Source: Bradyrhizobium sp. LTSP849 (lineage in GTDB: Bacteria > Pseudomonadota > Alphaproteobacteria > Rhizobiales > Xanthobacteraceae). Taken from it: 64,000 bases of DNA. Position numbers and translations under genes: made by a program. The notes beneath the pieces were generated by a model. The model saw nothing but the letters and a program-made list of their open reading frames with translations. It did not search any database and was not told the DNA's origin. The stretch is taken from the NCBI RefSeq assembly GCF_000938255.1, contig NZ_JYMR01000002.1:1-64000 (forward strand), written 5' to 3'. The first letter of the stretch is position 1; every line of letters begins with the position of its first letter. This document shows positions 53,290 through 61,034 of the stretch, piece by piece.

Positions 53290-54670
53290 GGCTGCCGATC
53301 CGTCCCCACGGGGTCTGCGCGGCGAGGATCGTGAGCCGGCTGCCTGACCAGATTGCAGCCGCGCGCGTGAGGTCGGTGCCGCACAGCAGGCCCTCCGCAT
53401 TGCTCGCGATCGGCAATGTCGCGGTGCCGTCGCCGGATTGCCACCACACTTGCCCGGCATCGTCGCGCGCGATCCGCCCCTGCGGCAGCAGCAGCGGAAT
53501 GTCGATCGTCCACGGCTCGGCCAGCAGCGGCCGCGTCAAGGCGTCGGAGAGCGCTTCATCCGGCGCAGGCCATTCGGGCGCCAGCGTCTCCTCGGCGGCG
53601 CCGCGCCGGACGAGCAGGGCGCGAAGCGGCTGCTGTGACGGATAGAAGACCAGCTCGCCCCGGAAGCGCTCGCCTGGCGTGAAGACCGAACCGCGTCGTC
53701 CGACACTTGCCGGGAAGAAGTCCAGCAGCATGGCAAAGCGTGGCCCCGACGCGGCGAGATTGAGCAGCCATGTGGTCTGCGACACCAGCCCGTCGCGGCG
53801 CGTCTGCACGTGTTCGGCGAGCACCTCCCATTGCGTATCGACCCGCACGGCTTGCGGATCGGCCAGTACCGTTTCGCGGGTTTCGGAGGTTGCGACGGCG
53901 CGCCTGACCTCGGCATCGCGCGGCGTGGCGCGGAAGGCGCGCGCGAGCATCACCAGCTTGCCGAGCTCGACGACCGCGCCGCGTGGCCGATCGCCTGCGG
54001 CAAGCGCGAGCAGGCGAGACGGTAGTTCGTCGACACGGCCGGCGAGCACTGCGGCCTTGCCATCGACCAGGCGCGCCGCGATCCGCCGGCATCGCGCCGT
54101 AGCATCGTCGATGAAGCCTGCTAGTCCCAAGCGCAGCTGGTCGCCGATCCATTGTTCGAGCGCATCCAGCGCATCGAGGATGGCGCGCTCTGTCTCTTCG
54201 TTTCGCCTGGCGGCCTGGGCCTCGCGCCGTGCCGCATCCTTCGGGTCTTCGGCGACCTCCGGTTCGACAATGCGTGCGGCACGCAAATCTTTCGCGTCAC
54301 CGGACGGTGCATTGTTCGCAGGCTTGGCTGCGGATGTGCCACGCCGGCGACCGAGCCAGTCGCTGACCCATGCCGGCGTATCGGCTGGCGCGAACGGCAC
54401 GATGGCTTCGGCGTTGAGCCACAGCAGGCCGAGCACGTGCTTGCAGGGGAATTTGCGCGATGGGCAGGTGCACTTGTTGCCGAGGTCGCGCAGGTCGGCC
54501 ATCACGCGGTAGGGATTGGCGCCGGAGCCCGCGCATTCGCCCCAGATCAGCGCGCCATCCGGGCTGCCGCCGATGCCGGACCATTTGGCCGGCTTGGCAA
54601 GACCGGCGGCCGCCTTGAGCGAGGATCGATCGGTAGCGAGTTGCTCGACCGCCTTCAGATCAATCGCCAC
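53282..54670 (-). CDS. SWIM zinc-finger protein of the MoxR-VWA cluster (YehQ-like)
   Basis: The 462-residue protein has one SWIM zinc finger, CTCPSRKFPCKHVLGLLWL, at residues about 67-85, with all four zinc ligands (C, C, C, H). A glycine-rich segment and a long charged region follow (EDPKDAARREAQAARRNEE), which may be a coiled coil. Start is GTG at 54670. It is the first gene of the five-gene operon. SWIM domains bind DNA or protein; the ligand here is unknown. Confidence 0.9.
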   Translation of the reverse strand: MAIDLKAVEQLATDRSSLKAAAGLAKPAKWSGIGGSPDGALIWGECAGSGANPYRVMADLRDLGNKCTCPSRKFPCKHVLGLLWLNAEAIVPFAPADTPAWVSDWLGRRRGTSAAKPANNAPSGDAKDLRAARIVEPEVAEDPKDAARREAQAARRNEETERAILDALDALEQWIGDQLRLGLAGFIDDATARCRRIAARLVDGKAAVLAGRVDELPSRLLALAAGDRPRGAVVELGKLVMLARAFRATPRDAEVRRAVATSETRETVLADPQAVRVDTQWEVLAEHVQTRRDGLVSQTTWLLNLAASGPRFAMLLDFFPASVGRRGSVFTPGERFRGELVFYPSQQPLRALLVRRGAAEETLAPEWPAPDEALSDALTRPLLAEPWTIDIPLLLPQGRIARDDAGQVWWQSGDGTATLPIASNAEGLLCGTDLTRAAAIWSGSRLTILAAQTPWGRIGSHD

Positions 54671-54767
54671 GCCGATATCCTAAACCGATTCCAGGATGCG
54701 CAGTATATCGGGGGAGGATGAAAGCTCAATGTCACCGCGAGTGGCCGGCGGCTGCACGCGGTGATCG

Positions 54768-55133
54768 CTATCTCGGCGCCGCTTCAGGCGAGGCAAGCCC
54801 GAGCTCCTTGCGGGCCTTGCGTGTGAGCTTTGCCACGATCAGGGCATGGGCTTGCGTGAGATAGGCCGTGAGTTCGGCATCCGGCAAAGCGTTGTTGCTC
54901 ACGAGCTGCAGCCATTTGGCGCGCGCCAGATACGGCGCCGGCCGCGCCACGCCATGCTCGATCAGCATCGCATAGGCCATGTTCGAGGTCTTGAACATGT
55001 AGCTCGACGTAAAGCCACCGCTCAGCGCAAACATCTTGCCGCCGACCTTGAACACGGAGGTGCCCTCCCACTGCACCACCCTGGTGGCAGCGGGCAGGCG
55101 AAGACAGCGGGCTTCAAAGGTCCTGGGTGTCAT
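54768..55133 (-). CDS. MmcQ/YjbR-family protein
   Basis: The 121-residue protein matches the YjbR-like double-wing fold (DUF419): TSVFKVGGKMFALSGG, SSYMFKTS and RAKWLQLVSNNALPDAEL, with a C-terminal helix LIVAKLTRKARKELG. The family is thought to bind DNA in a type III secretion-related or repair-like way but has no confirmed function. The ATG giving MTPRTFE is used. It lies divergent from an AhpD-like gene, with about 70 bases between them. Confidence 0.85.
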   Translation of the reverse strand: MTPRTFEARCLRLPAATRVVQWEGTSVFKVGGKMFALSGGFTSSYMFKTSNMAYAMLIEHGVARPAPYLARAKWLQLVSNNALPDAELTAYLTQAHALIVAKLTRKARKELGLASPEAAPR

Positions 55134-55202
55134 GCGGTTGCAACAGCGGACATCGGCGCGCCCTTGTGGCAGCATGCACGTTCCAACCGAGGATGGCATG
55201 CC

Positions 55203-55754
55203 ATGTCGCGAGTTTCGATCAAGACCAGGGACGATCTGCCGGAGACACTGAGACCGCTGTGGGACAAGATGACGACCTATGGCGCGTTCGAGAACCAAGC
55301 CGGTGTCATGGCGCACAGGCTGCCGATCTTCAAGCACATGTGGTCGCTGCTGGTCGACCTCGCCAGCGAAGGCCTGGTGTCGAAGCGTCATCTCGAGCTG
55401 GCGCTGGTCACGGTGTCGCTGCTCAACAAATGCGACTATTGCGTCTCGCACCACGCGCCCAAGCTCGCCGTGCAGGGCGTGTCGGAGGCGGGAGCAGCGC
55501 GCCTTGTCGACTACAAGGATCACCCCGAGCTCGATGAGCTCGACAAGCTCGTCGTCGAATATTCCATCGCCGTCACCAACAACTGGAACAAGACGCGCGA
55601 CGAGATCTTCGCGCGTCTCCGCACCCATTTCTCCGAATCCCAGATCGTCGAACTGACCTGGCGCATCGCGCTGTGCGGCGCTTTCAACCGCTTCAATGAC
55701 ATCCTCCAGCTCGAGGTCGAGCAGGGCGTCCCCCACAGCGAGGCCGCTGAGTAA
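55203..55754 (+). CDS. Carboxymuconolactone decarboxylase/AhpD-like protein
   Basis: The 183-residue protein carries the AhpD-type redox centre CDYCVSHHAP, with Cys77 and Cys80 and His84. This is the active site of alkylhydroperoxidase D-like enzymes, so it likely reduces peroxides or other electrophiles with an external thiol donor. The other blocks (LASEGLVSKRHLELALVTVS; HFSESQIVELTWRIALCGAF) fit the six-helix bundle. A GGATGGCATGCC sequence precedes the ATG at 55203; frames extending further upstream are not conserved. Confidence 0.9.
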   Translation: MSRVSIKTRDDLPETLRPLWDKMTTYGAFENQAGVMAHRLPIFKHMWSLLVDLASEGLVSKRHLELALVTVSLLNKCDYCVSHHAPKLAVQGVSEAGAARLVDYKDHPELDELDKLVVEYSIAVTNNWNKTRDEIFARLRTHFSESQIVELTWRIALCGAFNRFNDILQLEVEQGVPHSEAAE

Positions 55755-55823
55755 AGCCGGGCGGCCCGCCCCCGGCCGGCGGCGATCACGGACCCGTGAT
55801 TTGCGCTTCGACTATCGCAAACT

Positions 55824-55863
55824 ATATCGTAAGATATGTTTTGAGAAGGAGACGTAAGATATG
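55824..55863. promoter_or_regulatory. PadR operator sites: ATATCGTAAGATAT and repeat at the start codon
   Basis: ATATC-GTAA-GATAT (55824-55837) is a perfect dyad. The sequence CGTAAGATATG occurs twice, at 55828-55838 and 55853-55863, the second containing the PadR start codon. PadR regulators typically bind such ATATC/GATAT dyads, so binding would cover the promoter and the translation start. Confidence 0.7.
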
Positions 55864-56487
55864 TTTGGTAAACACCGGGACCACAGAGACTTCCACTTTG
55901 GGCACTTCGCTCACTTTGCTATGGGCCGGCACGGCGGGCGGCCTCGCTTCGGCCGTGGCGGACATGGCTTTTTCGGGCGCGGCGGCGATGATTTCCCGGG
56001 CGCGCGGCGGCTGTCGTCGCAGGACCTCCAGCTGGTGATCCTGGCGCTGCTCGCCGAGAACCCGGCGCATGGCTATGAGCTGATCAAGATCATCGAGGAG
56101 CGCTCCGGCGGTTTTTACACACCGAGCCCGGGCGTGATCTATCCGGCGCTGACCTATCTCGAAGAGGTCGGCCACAGCAGCGTCGAGCAGGATGGCGGAC
56201 GCAAGCTCTACAGCATCACGCCGCAGGGTGAGGCGTATCTTGCCGAGCAGCGCACGACCGCAGACGCGATCCTTCAGGCGCTGTCGCGGATCGGCGGTCG
56301 CATGGACGAGGTGCGCGAGGCTTTTGCCGGCGTCGGCGATCTCGATGCTGATGCCTCCGACGAACTGCACCGCGCCCGCCACAATCTCAAGCGCGCGCTG
56401 CGTGCCAAGCACGGCAGCGACTCTGCCGAGGCGCGCCGCATCGCCGCGATCCTGGATCGTGCGGCGGCGGAAATTCTCGGCAAGTAA
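55861..56487 (+). CDS. PadR-family regulator with His/Gly-rich N-terminal tail
   Basis: The 208-residue protein has a PadR winged helix (LVILALLAENPAHGYELIKI; SPGVIYPALTYLEEVGHSS) and a C-terminal helical dimerisation domain. Before it lies a 48-residue tail containing seven histidines and many Gly/Phe residues (HRDHRDFHFGHFAHFAMGRH), a possible metal-binding or low-complexity segment. GAAGGAGA precedes the ATG. Dyads around the start suggest autoregulation. It is followed by an O-methyltransferase gene 22 bases later. Confidence 0.9.
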   Translation: MFGKHRDHRDFHFGHFAHFAMGRHGGRPRFGRGGHGFFGRGGDDFPGARRLSSQDLQLVILALLAENPAHGYELIKIIEERSGGFYTPSPGVIYPALTYLEEVGHSSVEQDGGRKLYSITPQGEAYLAEQRTTADAILQALSRIGGRMDEVREAFAGVGDLDADASDELHRARHNLKRALRAKHGSDSAEARRIAAILDRAAAEILGK

Positions 56488-56509
56488 TGGACTGCGAGGA
56501 AAACAGCAC

Positions 56510-57154
56510 ATGAATGATCGGCCTCACAGCCCGATTCAAGATCCGCGCGTCAATGCCGTCATCGCCCGCATGCAGGCGGCGCGGCAGCGCCCGCCGGGTG
56601 GGGGACCACGCGGCTCTTTCAACAGCCGCGATCCCCACGCCTATGCCGAGCAGGGCTTTTCGATACATCCCGAGCAGGGCGAGTTGATCTACCTGTTGTG
56701 CCGCGGCCTGCGCGCCACGCGCGTGGCGGAATTCGCAACCTCGGTCGGCATGTCGACGCTCTATTTTGCCGCGGCGTTGCGCGACAATGGCGGCGGTACC
56801 GTGATCGGTTCTGAGATCGTGCCGGCCAAGGTCGAAACCGCCAGACGCAATCTCGCGGAGGCGGGTCTGGCCGACTACGCCGACATCCGCGAAGGCGACG
56901 CGCGGAAAACGTTGAGCGATCTCGGCGGCCCCGTCGATTTTGTCCTGATCGACGGCTGGCCGGGCGAGGGAGGTCCTTCGCTGGCGCGCGAGGTGATAGA
57001 GATCGTCACGCCGCAACTCCTTGTCGGCGGTTACGTCATGAACGACAACGCCGAGCCCGATTACATCGCCTTCATCCGCGATCCCCAAAACGGTTTTGTC
57101 TCGATGACGCTGCCGCTCAAGGGCGGCACGGAGCTGTCGCTGAAGGTGAAGTAA
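56510..57154 (+). CDS. SAM-dependent O-methyltransferase-like protein
   Basis: The 214-residue protein has class I SAM methyltransferase motifs: RVAEFATSVGMSTLYFAAAL (motif I variant), a second strand ending IGSEIVP with its acidic residue, DADIREGDARKTL-like third region and DFVLIDGWPGEG (motif IV). It resembles catechol/caffeoyl-CoA-type O-methyltransferases. The glycine-rich motif I is less regular than usual (EFATSVGMS). The substrate is unknown. It is probably co-transcribed with the PadR regulator. Confidence 0.82.
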   Translation: MNDRPHSPIQDPRVNAVIARMQAARQRPPGGGPRGSFNSRDPHAYAEQGFSIHPEQGELIYLLCRGLRATRVAEFATSVGMSTLYFAAALRDNGGGTVIGSEIVPAKVETARRNLAEAGLADYADIREGDARKTLSDLGGPVDFVLIDGWPGEGGPSLAREVIEIVTPQLLVGGYVMNDNAEPDYIAFIRDPQNGFVSMTLPLKGGTELSLKVK

Positions 57155-57322
57155 GGGCTACGAGCCCTTGCGTTGCACTTCCGTCATTGCGAAGACCTGG
57201 ACGACAATATTCGTGCGCGCTGATAAGGCCGCCGCATTGTGAGTTGTGCCTGAGCGCCACGCGGTTACCATGCGCGCGGGTTCCCGCGGGTGCGGAAACC
57301 GGAGCTGTGACCGGGAGGCGAC

Positions 57323-58987
57323 ATGAGCGAGCAGGAACGCAAGGCAAAGGGATCGGATCTGTTCGTTGCGGCGCTGGAGAATGAAGGTGTTGACCGCATC
57401 TTCGGCGTTCCCGGCGAGGAAAATCTCGATCTCGTCGAATCGCTGCGCACCTCCAAGATCAAGTTGATCCTGACCCGCCACGAGCAGGCTGCTGCCTTTA
57501 TGGCCGCCACCCATGGCCGGCTCACCGGTCGGCCCGGCGTGTGTCTGTCGACCCTTGGTCCGGGCGCGCTCAATCTGTCGACCGGTGCGGCCTATGCGCA
57601 TCTCGGTGCGATGCCGATGATCCTGATCACCGGCCAGAAGCCGATCATGAGCAGCCGGCAGGCGCGTTTCCAGATCGTCGACGTGGTCGCGACCATGAAG
57701 CCGCTGACGAAACTCTCGCGGCAGATCATTAGCGCTTCCTCTATCCCGACCGTGGTGCGCGACGCTTTTCGTGTGGCGATGGAGGAGCGGCCGGGTCCGG
57801 TGCACCTCGAACTGCCCGAGGACATCGCGGGCGATGAAGTGCCAGCGGTTCCGATAATCCCGATCCATCCGATCGAAATCCCCGTTGCCCATCGCGCCGC
57901 GCTCGACCGCGCGGCCGAGATGATTTTGGCAGCAAAACATCCGCTGGTGATGATGGGGGCTGCAACCAGCCGGCCGCGCTCGACGCACGGTATCGCAAGT
58001 TTTGTGCGGCGGACCGGCATTCCCTTCTTCACCACGCAGATGGGCAAGGGCACCGTTCCGGGCGGCACCAATCTCTATATGGGCACCGCGGCGCTCTCCG
58101 AGCGCGACTATGTCCACGACGCCATCGAGGCCGCCGACCTGATCGTCGCGATCGGCCACGATGCGATCGAGAAACCGCCCTTCATCATGGGGCCGTCGGG
58201 ACCGAAGGTCATTCACGTCAGCTACACCACGGCCAGCGTCGAGCAGGTGTATTTTCCCGACGCCGAAGTCGTCGGCGACGTCGGGCCAAGCCTGGAGCTT
58301 CTGGCCGACCGGCTCGAGGGCAAGCTGCCGCAGGCGGCGGCGCTGCTGCCGTTGCGCGAAGAGATCCTCTCGCATATCGCCGATCGCGCCACCGAGGCGC
58401 GCTGGCCGCCGACGCCACAGCGCATCGTGCACGACATCCGGCAGGTGATCCCGGAGAACGGCATCGTCGCGCTCGACAACGGCATGTACAAGATCTGGTT
58501 CGCGCGCAACTACCGCACTCGCGTCGCCAACACGCTGCTGCTCGACAACGCGCTCGCAACGATGGGCGCCGGCCTGCCGTCGGCGATGATGGCCGCGATG
58601 CTCTATCCGGATCGCCGCGTGCTCGCGGTCGCCGGCGACGGCGGCTTCATGATGAACAGCCAGGAAATGGAAACCGCCGTCCGCCTCAAGCTCAACCTCG
58701 TCGTGCTGGTGCTGGAGGATCACGCCTACGGCATGATCCGCTGGAAACAGGCCGTCGACAATTTCGCCGATTTCGGCATGACTTTTGGCAATCCGGATTT
58801 TGTCCTGTACGCAAAGGCCTATGGCGCCCAGGGGCATCGCATCGAGAGGATCGACAGTTTTGGCCCGACGCTCGACGCAGCCTTCAAGGCGGGTGGCGTG
58901 CATCTGGTCGTGATCCCGATCGACTATTCGGAGAATGTGCGGGTGCTGGTCGACGAGCTGCGGGCGCATGAGAAGTTGAAGGCGTGA
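57323..58987 (+). CDS. Acetolactate synthase-like ThDP-dependent enzyme
   Basis: The 554-residue protein has the complete ThDP enzyme layout: N-terminal PYR domain with the catalytic glutamate Glu54 in TRHEQAAAFMA, a middle domain, and the PP domain with GDGGFMMNSQEMET starting at Gly438. Sequence and length fit the catabolic acetolactate synthase type, which lacks an associated small subunit, and none is found here. It should condense two pyruvates, or a related 2-oxo acid, into acetolactate. GGGAGG precedes the ATG. It starts an operon-like unit with the Lin0512 and GNAT genes. Confidence 0.9.
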   Translation: MSEQERKAKGSDLFVAALENEGVDRIFGVPGEENLDLVESLRTSKIKLILTRHEQAAAFMAATHGRLTGRPGVCLSTLGPGALNLSTGAAYAHLGAMPMILITGQKPIMSSRQARFQIVDVVATMKPLTKLSRQIISASSIPTVVRDAFRVAMEERPGPVHLELPEDIAGDEVPAVPIIPIHPIEIPVAHRAALDRAAEMILAAKHPLVMMGAATSRPRSTHGIASFVRRTGIPFFTTQMGKGTVPGGTNLYMGTAALSERDYVHDAIEAADLIVAIGHDAIEKPPFIMGPSGPKVIHVSYTTASVEQVYFPDAEVVGDVGPSLELLADRLEGKLPQAAALLPLREEILSHIADRATEARWPPTPQRIVHDIRQVIPENGIVALDNGMYKIWFARNYRTRVANTLLLDNALATMGAGLPSAMMAAMLYPDRRVLAVAGDGGFMMNSQEMETAVRLKLNLVVLVLEDHAYGMIRWKQAVDNFADFGMTFGNPDFVLYAKAYGAQGHRIERIDSFGPTLDAAFKAGGVHLVVIPIDYSENVRVLVDELRAHEKLKA

Positions 58988-59036
58988 TCTTGCCCGCCGA
59001 TACTAACAATCATCCAACCAACCACAGGAATATGAA

Positions 59037-59384
59037 ATGACTCGCGTTCGCTGTATCACCGAGATGGGCATGGGCGTCGACGTTCACGGCAAGGACGCGA
59101 CCAAGGCGGCGAAGCGTGCGGTGTCGGACGCGATCCGGCATTCGAGTCTCGGTTTCTTCCGGATGATCGACAAGACGGCGAACGACATGTTCGTCGACGT
59201 CACGATCGCGGTGCCGAATCCCGAAGCCGTCGACAAGGAGGCGGTCGCCAAGGAGCTGCCTTACGGCACCGTCACCGTCAACGCGGTCAAGGGCGGGCTG
59301 GAGATTCCCTCGGCCCCAGAGCAGGGCAACGACCCCATCCTCATCGCCAATGCGGCCGTGATCGTCAGTTTCGACAAGGACTGA
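59037..59384 (+). CDS. Lin0512-family protein
   Basis: The 115-residue protein matches the conserved Lin0512 family: ITEMGMGVDVHGKDATKAA, RAVSDAIRHSSLGFFRMID and TVTVNAVKGGLEIPSAPEQG. The family is widespread and small, with no confirmed function. AGGA lies about seven bases before the ATG. It lies 49 bases after the acetolactate synthase-like gene, so a shared transcript is likely. Confidence 0.88.
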   Translation: MTRVRCITEMGMGVDVHGKDATKAAKRAVSDAIRHSSLGFFRMIDKTANDMFVDVTIAVPNPEAVDKEAVAKELPYGTVTVNAVKGGLEIPSAPEQGNDPILIANAAVIVSFDKD

Positions 59385-59388
59385 GCCG

Positions 59389-60081
59389 GTGTCCGACAGC
59401 GATGAGCGGCTACTGGATCGTCCGATCTGGAGCGCGCTGACGACGAGCCAGAAGCATCTGGCGGAGGGCGGCGCGCGAGCGCTGCGCTATCCCGTGGACA
59501 TGACGCCGTTCGCCGACATGGCGGACATGTCTAAGGCGAGCTTTGCTGCGCTTGGCGATCTCCTGTCGGGATCGCAAGTCGCTGTGCTGTTCACGCCGGG
59601 GCCCGTCGACGTTCCCGACGGCTTCAAGGTCGTGCTCGCCGAGACCGGCGAGCAGATGATCGGTTCGCCCGCTGACAGCCCGTTGCGCGACGCCGAGATC
59701 GTCACGCTCGGTGCGGCCGACGTTCCCGCCATGATGGCGCTGACGGAGCTGACCAAGCCCGGCCCCTTTGCTGCGCGAACGCACGAGCTCGGGACGTTCC
59801 TCGGCATCCGCGCCGGCGGCGAATTAATCGCGATGACGGGCGAGCGGATGAAGCCGGGCAATTTCACCGAGATGACGGCCGTCTGCGTTCATCCCGACCA
59901 TCGCGGGCGCGGCTACGCGCAGGCGCTGCTCGCGGCGGTCGCGCGCCAGATCGAGGCGCGCGGCGAAATTCCCTTCCTGCACGTGTTCTCGAGCAACATT
60001 TCCGCCATCGCGCTCTATCAGCGGCAGGGCATGCGCATCCGCCGTCGTCTGCACGTCACGGCGTTTATGAAGCAGGGATGA
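59389..60081 (+). CDS. GNAT-family N-acetyltransferase
   Basis: The 230-residue protein has the acetyl-CoA-binding region VHPDHRGRGYAQALLAAVAR (R-G-x-G-x-A) and a C-terminal strand with HVFSSNISAIALYQRQGMRI. The N-terminal half is a degenerate GNAT-like domain (FADMADMSKASFAALGDLLS). It starts with GTG at 59389, four bases after the Lin0512 stop. The substrate is unknown. Confidence 0.85.
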   Translation: MSDSDERLLDRPIWSALTTSQKHLAEGGARALRYPVDMTPFADMADMSKASFAALGDLLSGSQVAVLFTPGPVDVPDGFKVVLAETGEQMIGSPADSPLRDAEIVTLGAADVPAMMALTELTKPGPFAARTHELGTFLGIRAGGELIAMTGERMKPGNFTEMTAVCVHPDHRGRGYAQALLAAVARQIEARGEIPFLHVFSSNISAIALYQRQGMRIRRRLHVTAFMKQG

Positions 60082-60082
60082 C

Positions 60083-60105
60083 GGCCCGGTGGCGCGCACC
60101 GGGCC
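60083..60105 (+). terminator. Hairpin after the GNAT gene, possible terminator
   Basis: GGCCCGGTG and CACCGGGCC form a perfect nine-base stem around a five-base loop, directly after the GNAT stop codon. It is not followed by a T-tract, so termination is uncertain. Confidence 0.45.
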
Positions 60106-60109
60106 ACTA

Positions 60110-60210
60110 GAGCATGATCCGGAAAAGTGCGAAGCGGTTTTCCGAAAAGATCATGCTCAAACAACAACCTAAAGCGCGATGACGATTCATTCCAATCTCA
60201 TCGCGCTTTA
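60110..60210. repeat. Two adjacent palindromes (GAGCATGATC and TAAAGCGCGATGA types)
   Basis: GAGCATGATCCGGAAAAG...CTTTTCCG...GATCATGCTC-type hairpin spans 60110-60158. A second, TAAAGCGCGATGA...TCATCGCGCTTTA, spans 60170-60210. Both are common intergenic repeats of Bradyrhizobium-type genomes. Here they lie between convergent genes and could end both transcripts. Confidence 0.85.
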
Positions 60211-60214
60211 GAAC

Positions 60215-60787
60215 TCAGGTCTTGTAGTCGACGAGCAGTGAGCTCGCGGAGGAGGAGTTGCTGCTGCCGCTGGAGCTGTAGGAGGTCGACTGGCTGGTCG
60301 CGCTCTGAAGCATCGCGATCAGCTCCTTCATCAGCTCCGCGGTCGTCGCCGAAGACGAGCTGGACGAAGACGAGCTGGACGAGGAATCGGACGAGGAGGT
60401 GGAGTCGGTGCTGCTCGTGCTCGATGAGTCGCTGCTTCCATCCGGCGGCGGAGGCGGGGGACCAGCGCCATCGGCACTATTGGAGAAGGTGTTGGCGAAC
60501 ACGTTCTTCAGCTCGCTAGCCTGGTCGCTGGTCAGCTTGCCGCTCGACACCTCGTTCTGGATGAGGTCGTCGATCTTGGACTGCATCTCGTCGGACGAGG
60601 GAGGCGTCGAGGAGCTCGAGTTCGACGCGCCGCTCTTGAGCGACGAATCGATGTCGTCGAGCGCGGACGAGAGTGCGGACTCGTCGCTCGAGCTGATGGT
60701 GCCCGCCGAGACTTCCTTGGTGAGCTCGCTCTTGAGGCGGTCGAGCGGGGAATAAGAATTGGTGGTCGTTGCAGAGATCGAGGTCAT
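60215..60787 (-). CDS. Serine-rich low-complexity protein with internal duplication
   Basis: The 190-residue product is dominated by Ser, Asp and Thr, with a run of ten or more serines and a PPPPPP run. Two related units stand out: LKSELTKEVSAGTISSSDES (residues about 18-37) and IDDLIQNEVSSGKLTSDQAS (about 73-92), both followed by a hydrophobic helix. There is no signal peptide; the first residues (MTSISATTTNSYSPL) are like those of proteins secreted by type III or flagellar-type routes, but this is weak. No function is known. Confidence 0.75.
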   Translation of the reverse strand: MTSISATTTNSYSPLDRLKSELTKEVSAGTISSSDESALSSALDDIDSSLKSGASNSSSSTPPSSDEMQSKIDDLIQNEVSSGKLTSDQASELKNVFANTFSNSADGAGPPPPPPDGSSDSSSTSSTDSTSSSDSSSSSSSSSSSSATTAELMKELIAMLQSATSQSTSYSSSGSSNSSSASSLLVDYKT

Positions 60788-61034
60788 TTGCCGGTCACCC
60801 CTGGTGAAGTTGAAGATACGCTGAACATGGGTGTGAGGCTAAAGGCCGCGCGCTTAATGAGGTCTTTCCGCGAGGATTGCAGTGCTTTTCGTTGTGTTGC
60901 TCGCGCCGGGATGAACACGCGGCGAAACAAAAATGTCGGCGCTGTCGGCGCCGGCGGGGTGTCTTGAGGGCGGGCTTCCCCGCGACCGATTTGTCGTTAT
61001 ATCCATCTCAACCAATTCGGGGAGGGACCAATCC

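Noticed and set aside
57158..58969. A 603-codon open frame on the minus strand opposite the acetolactate synthase-like gene
   Set aside because: No motif or ribosome-binding site is seen; the plus-strand frame carries the complete ThDP motifs.
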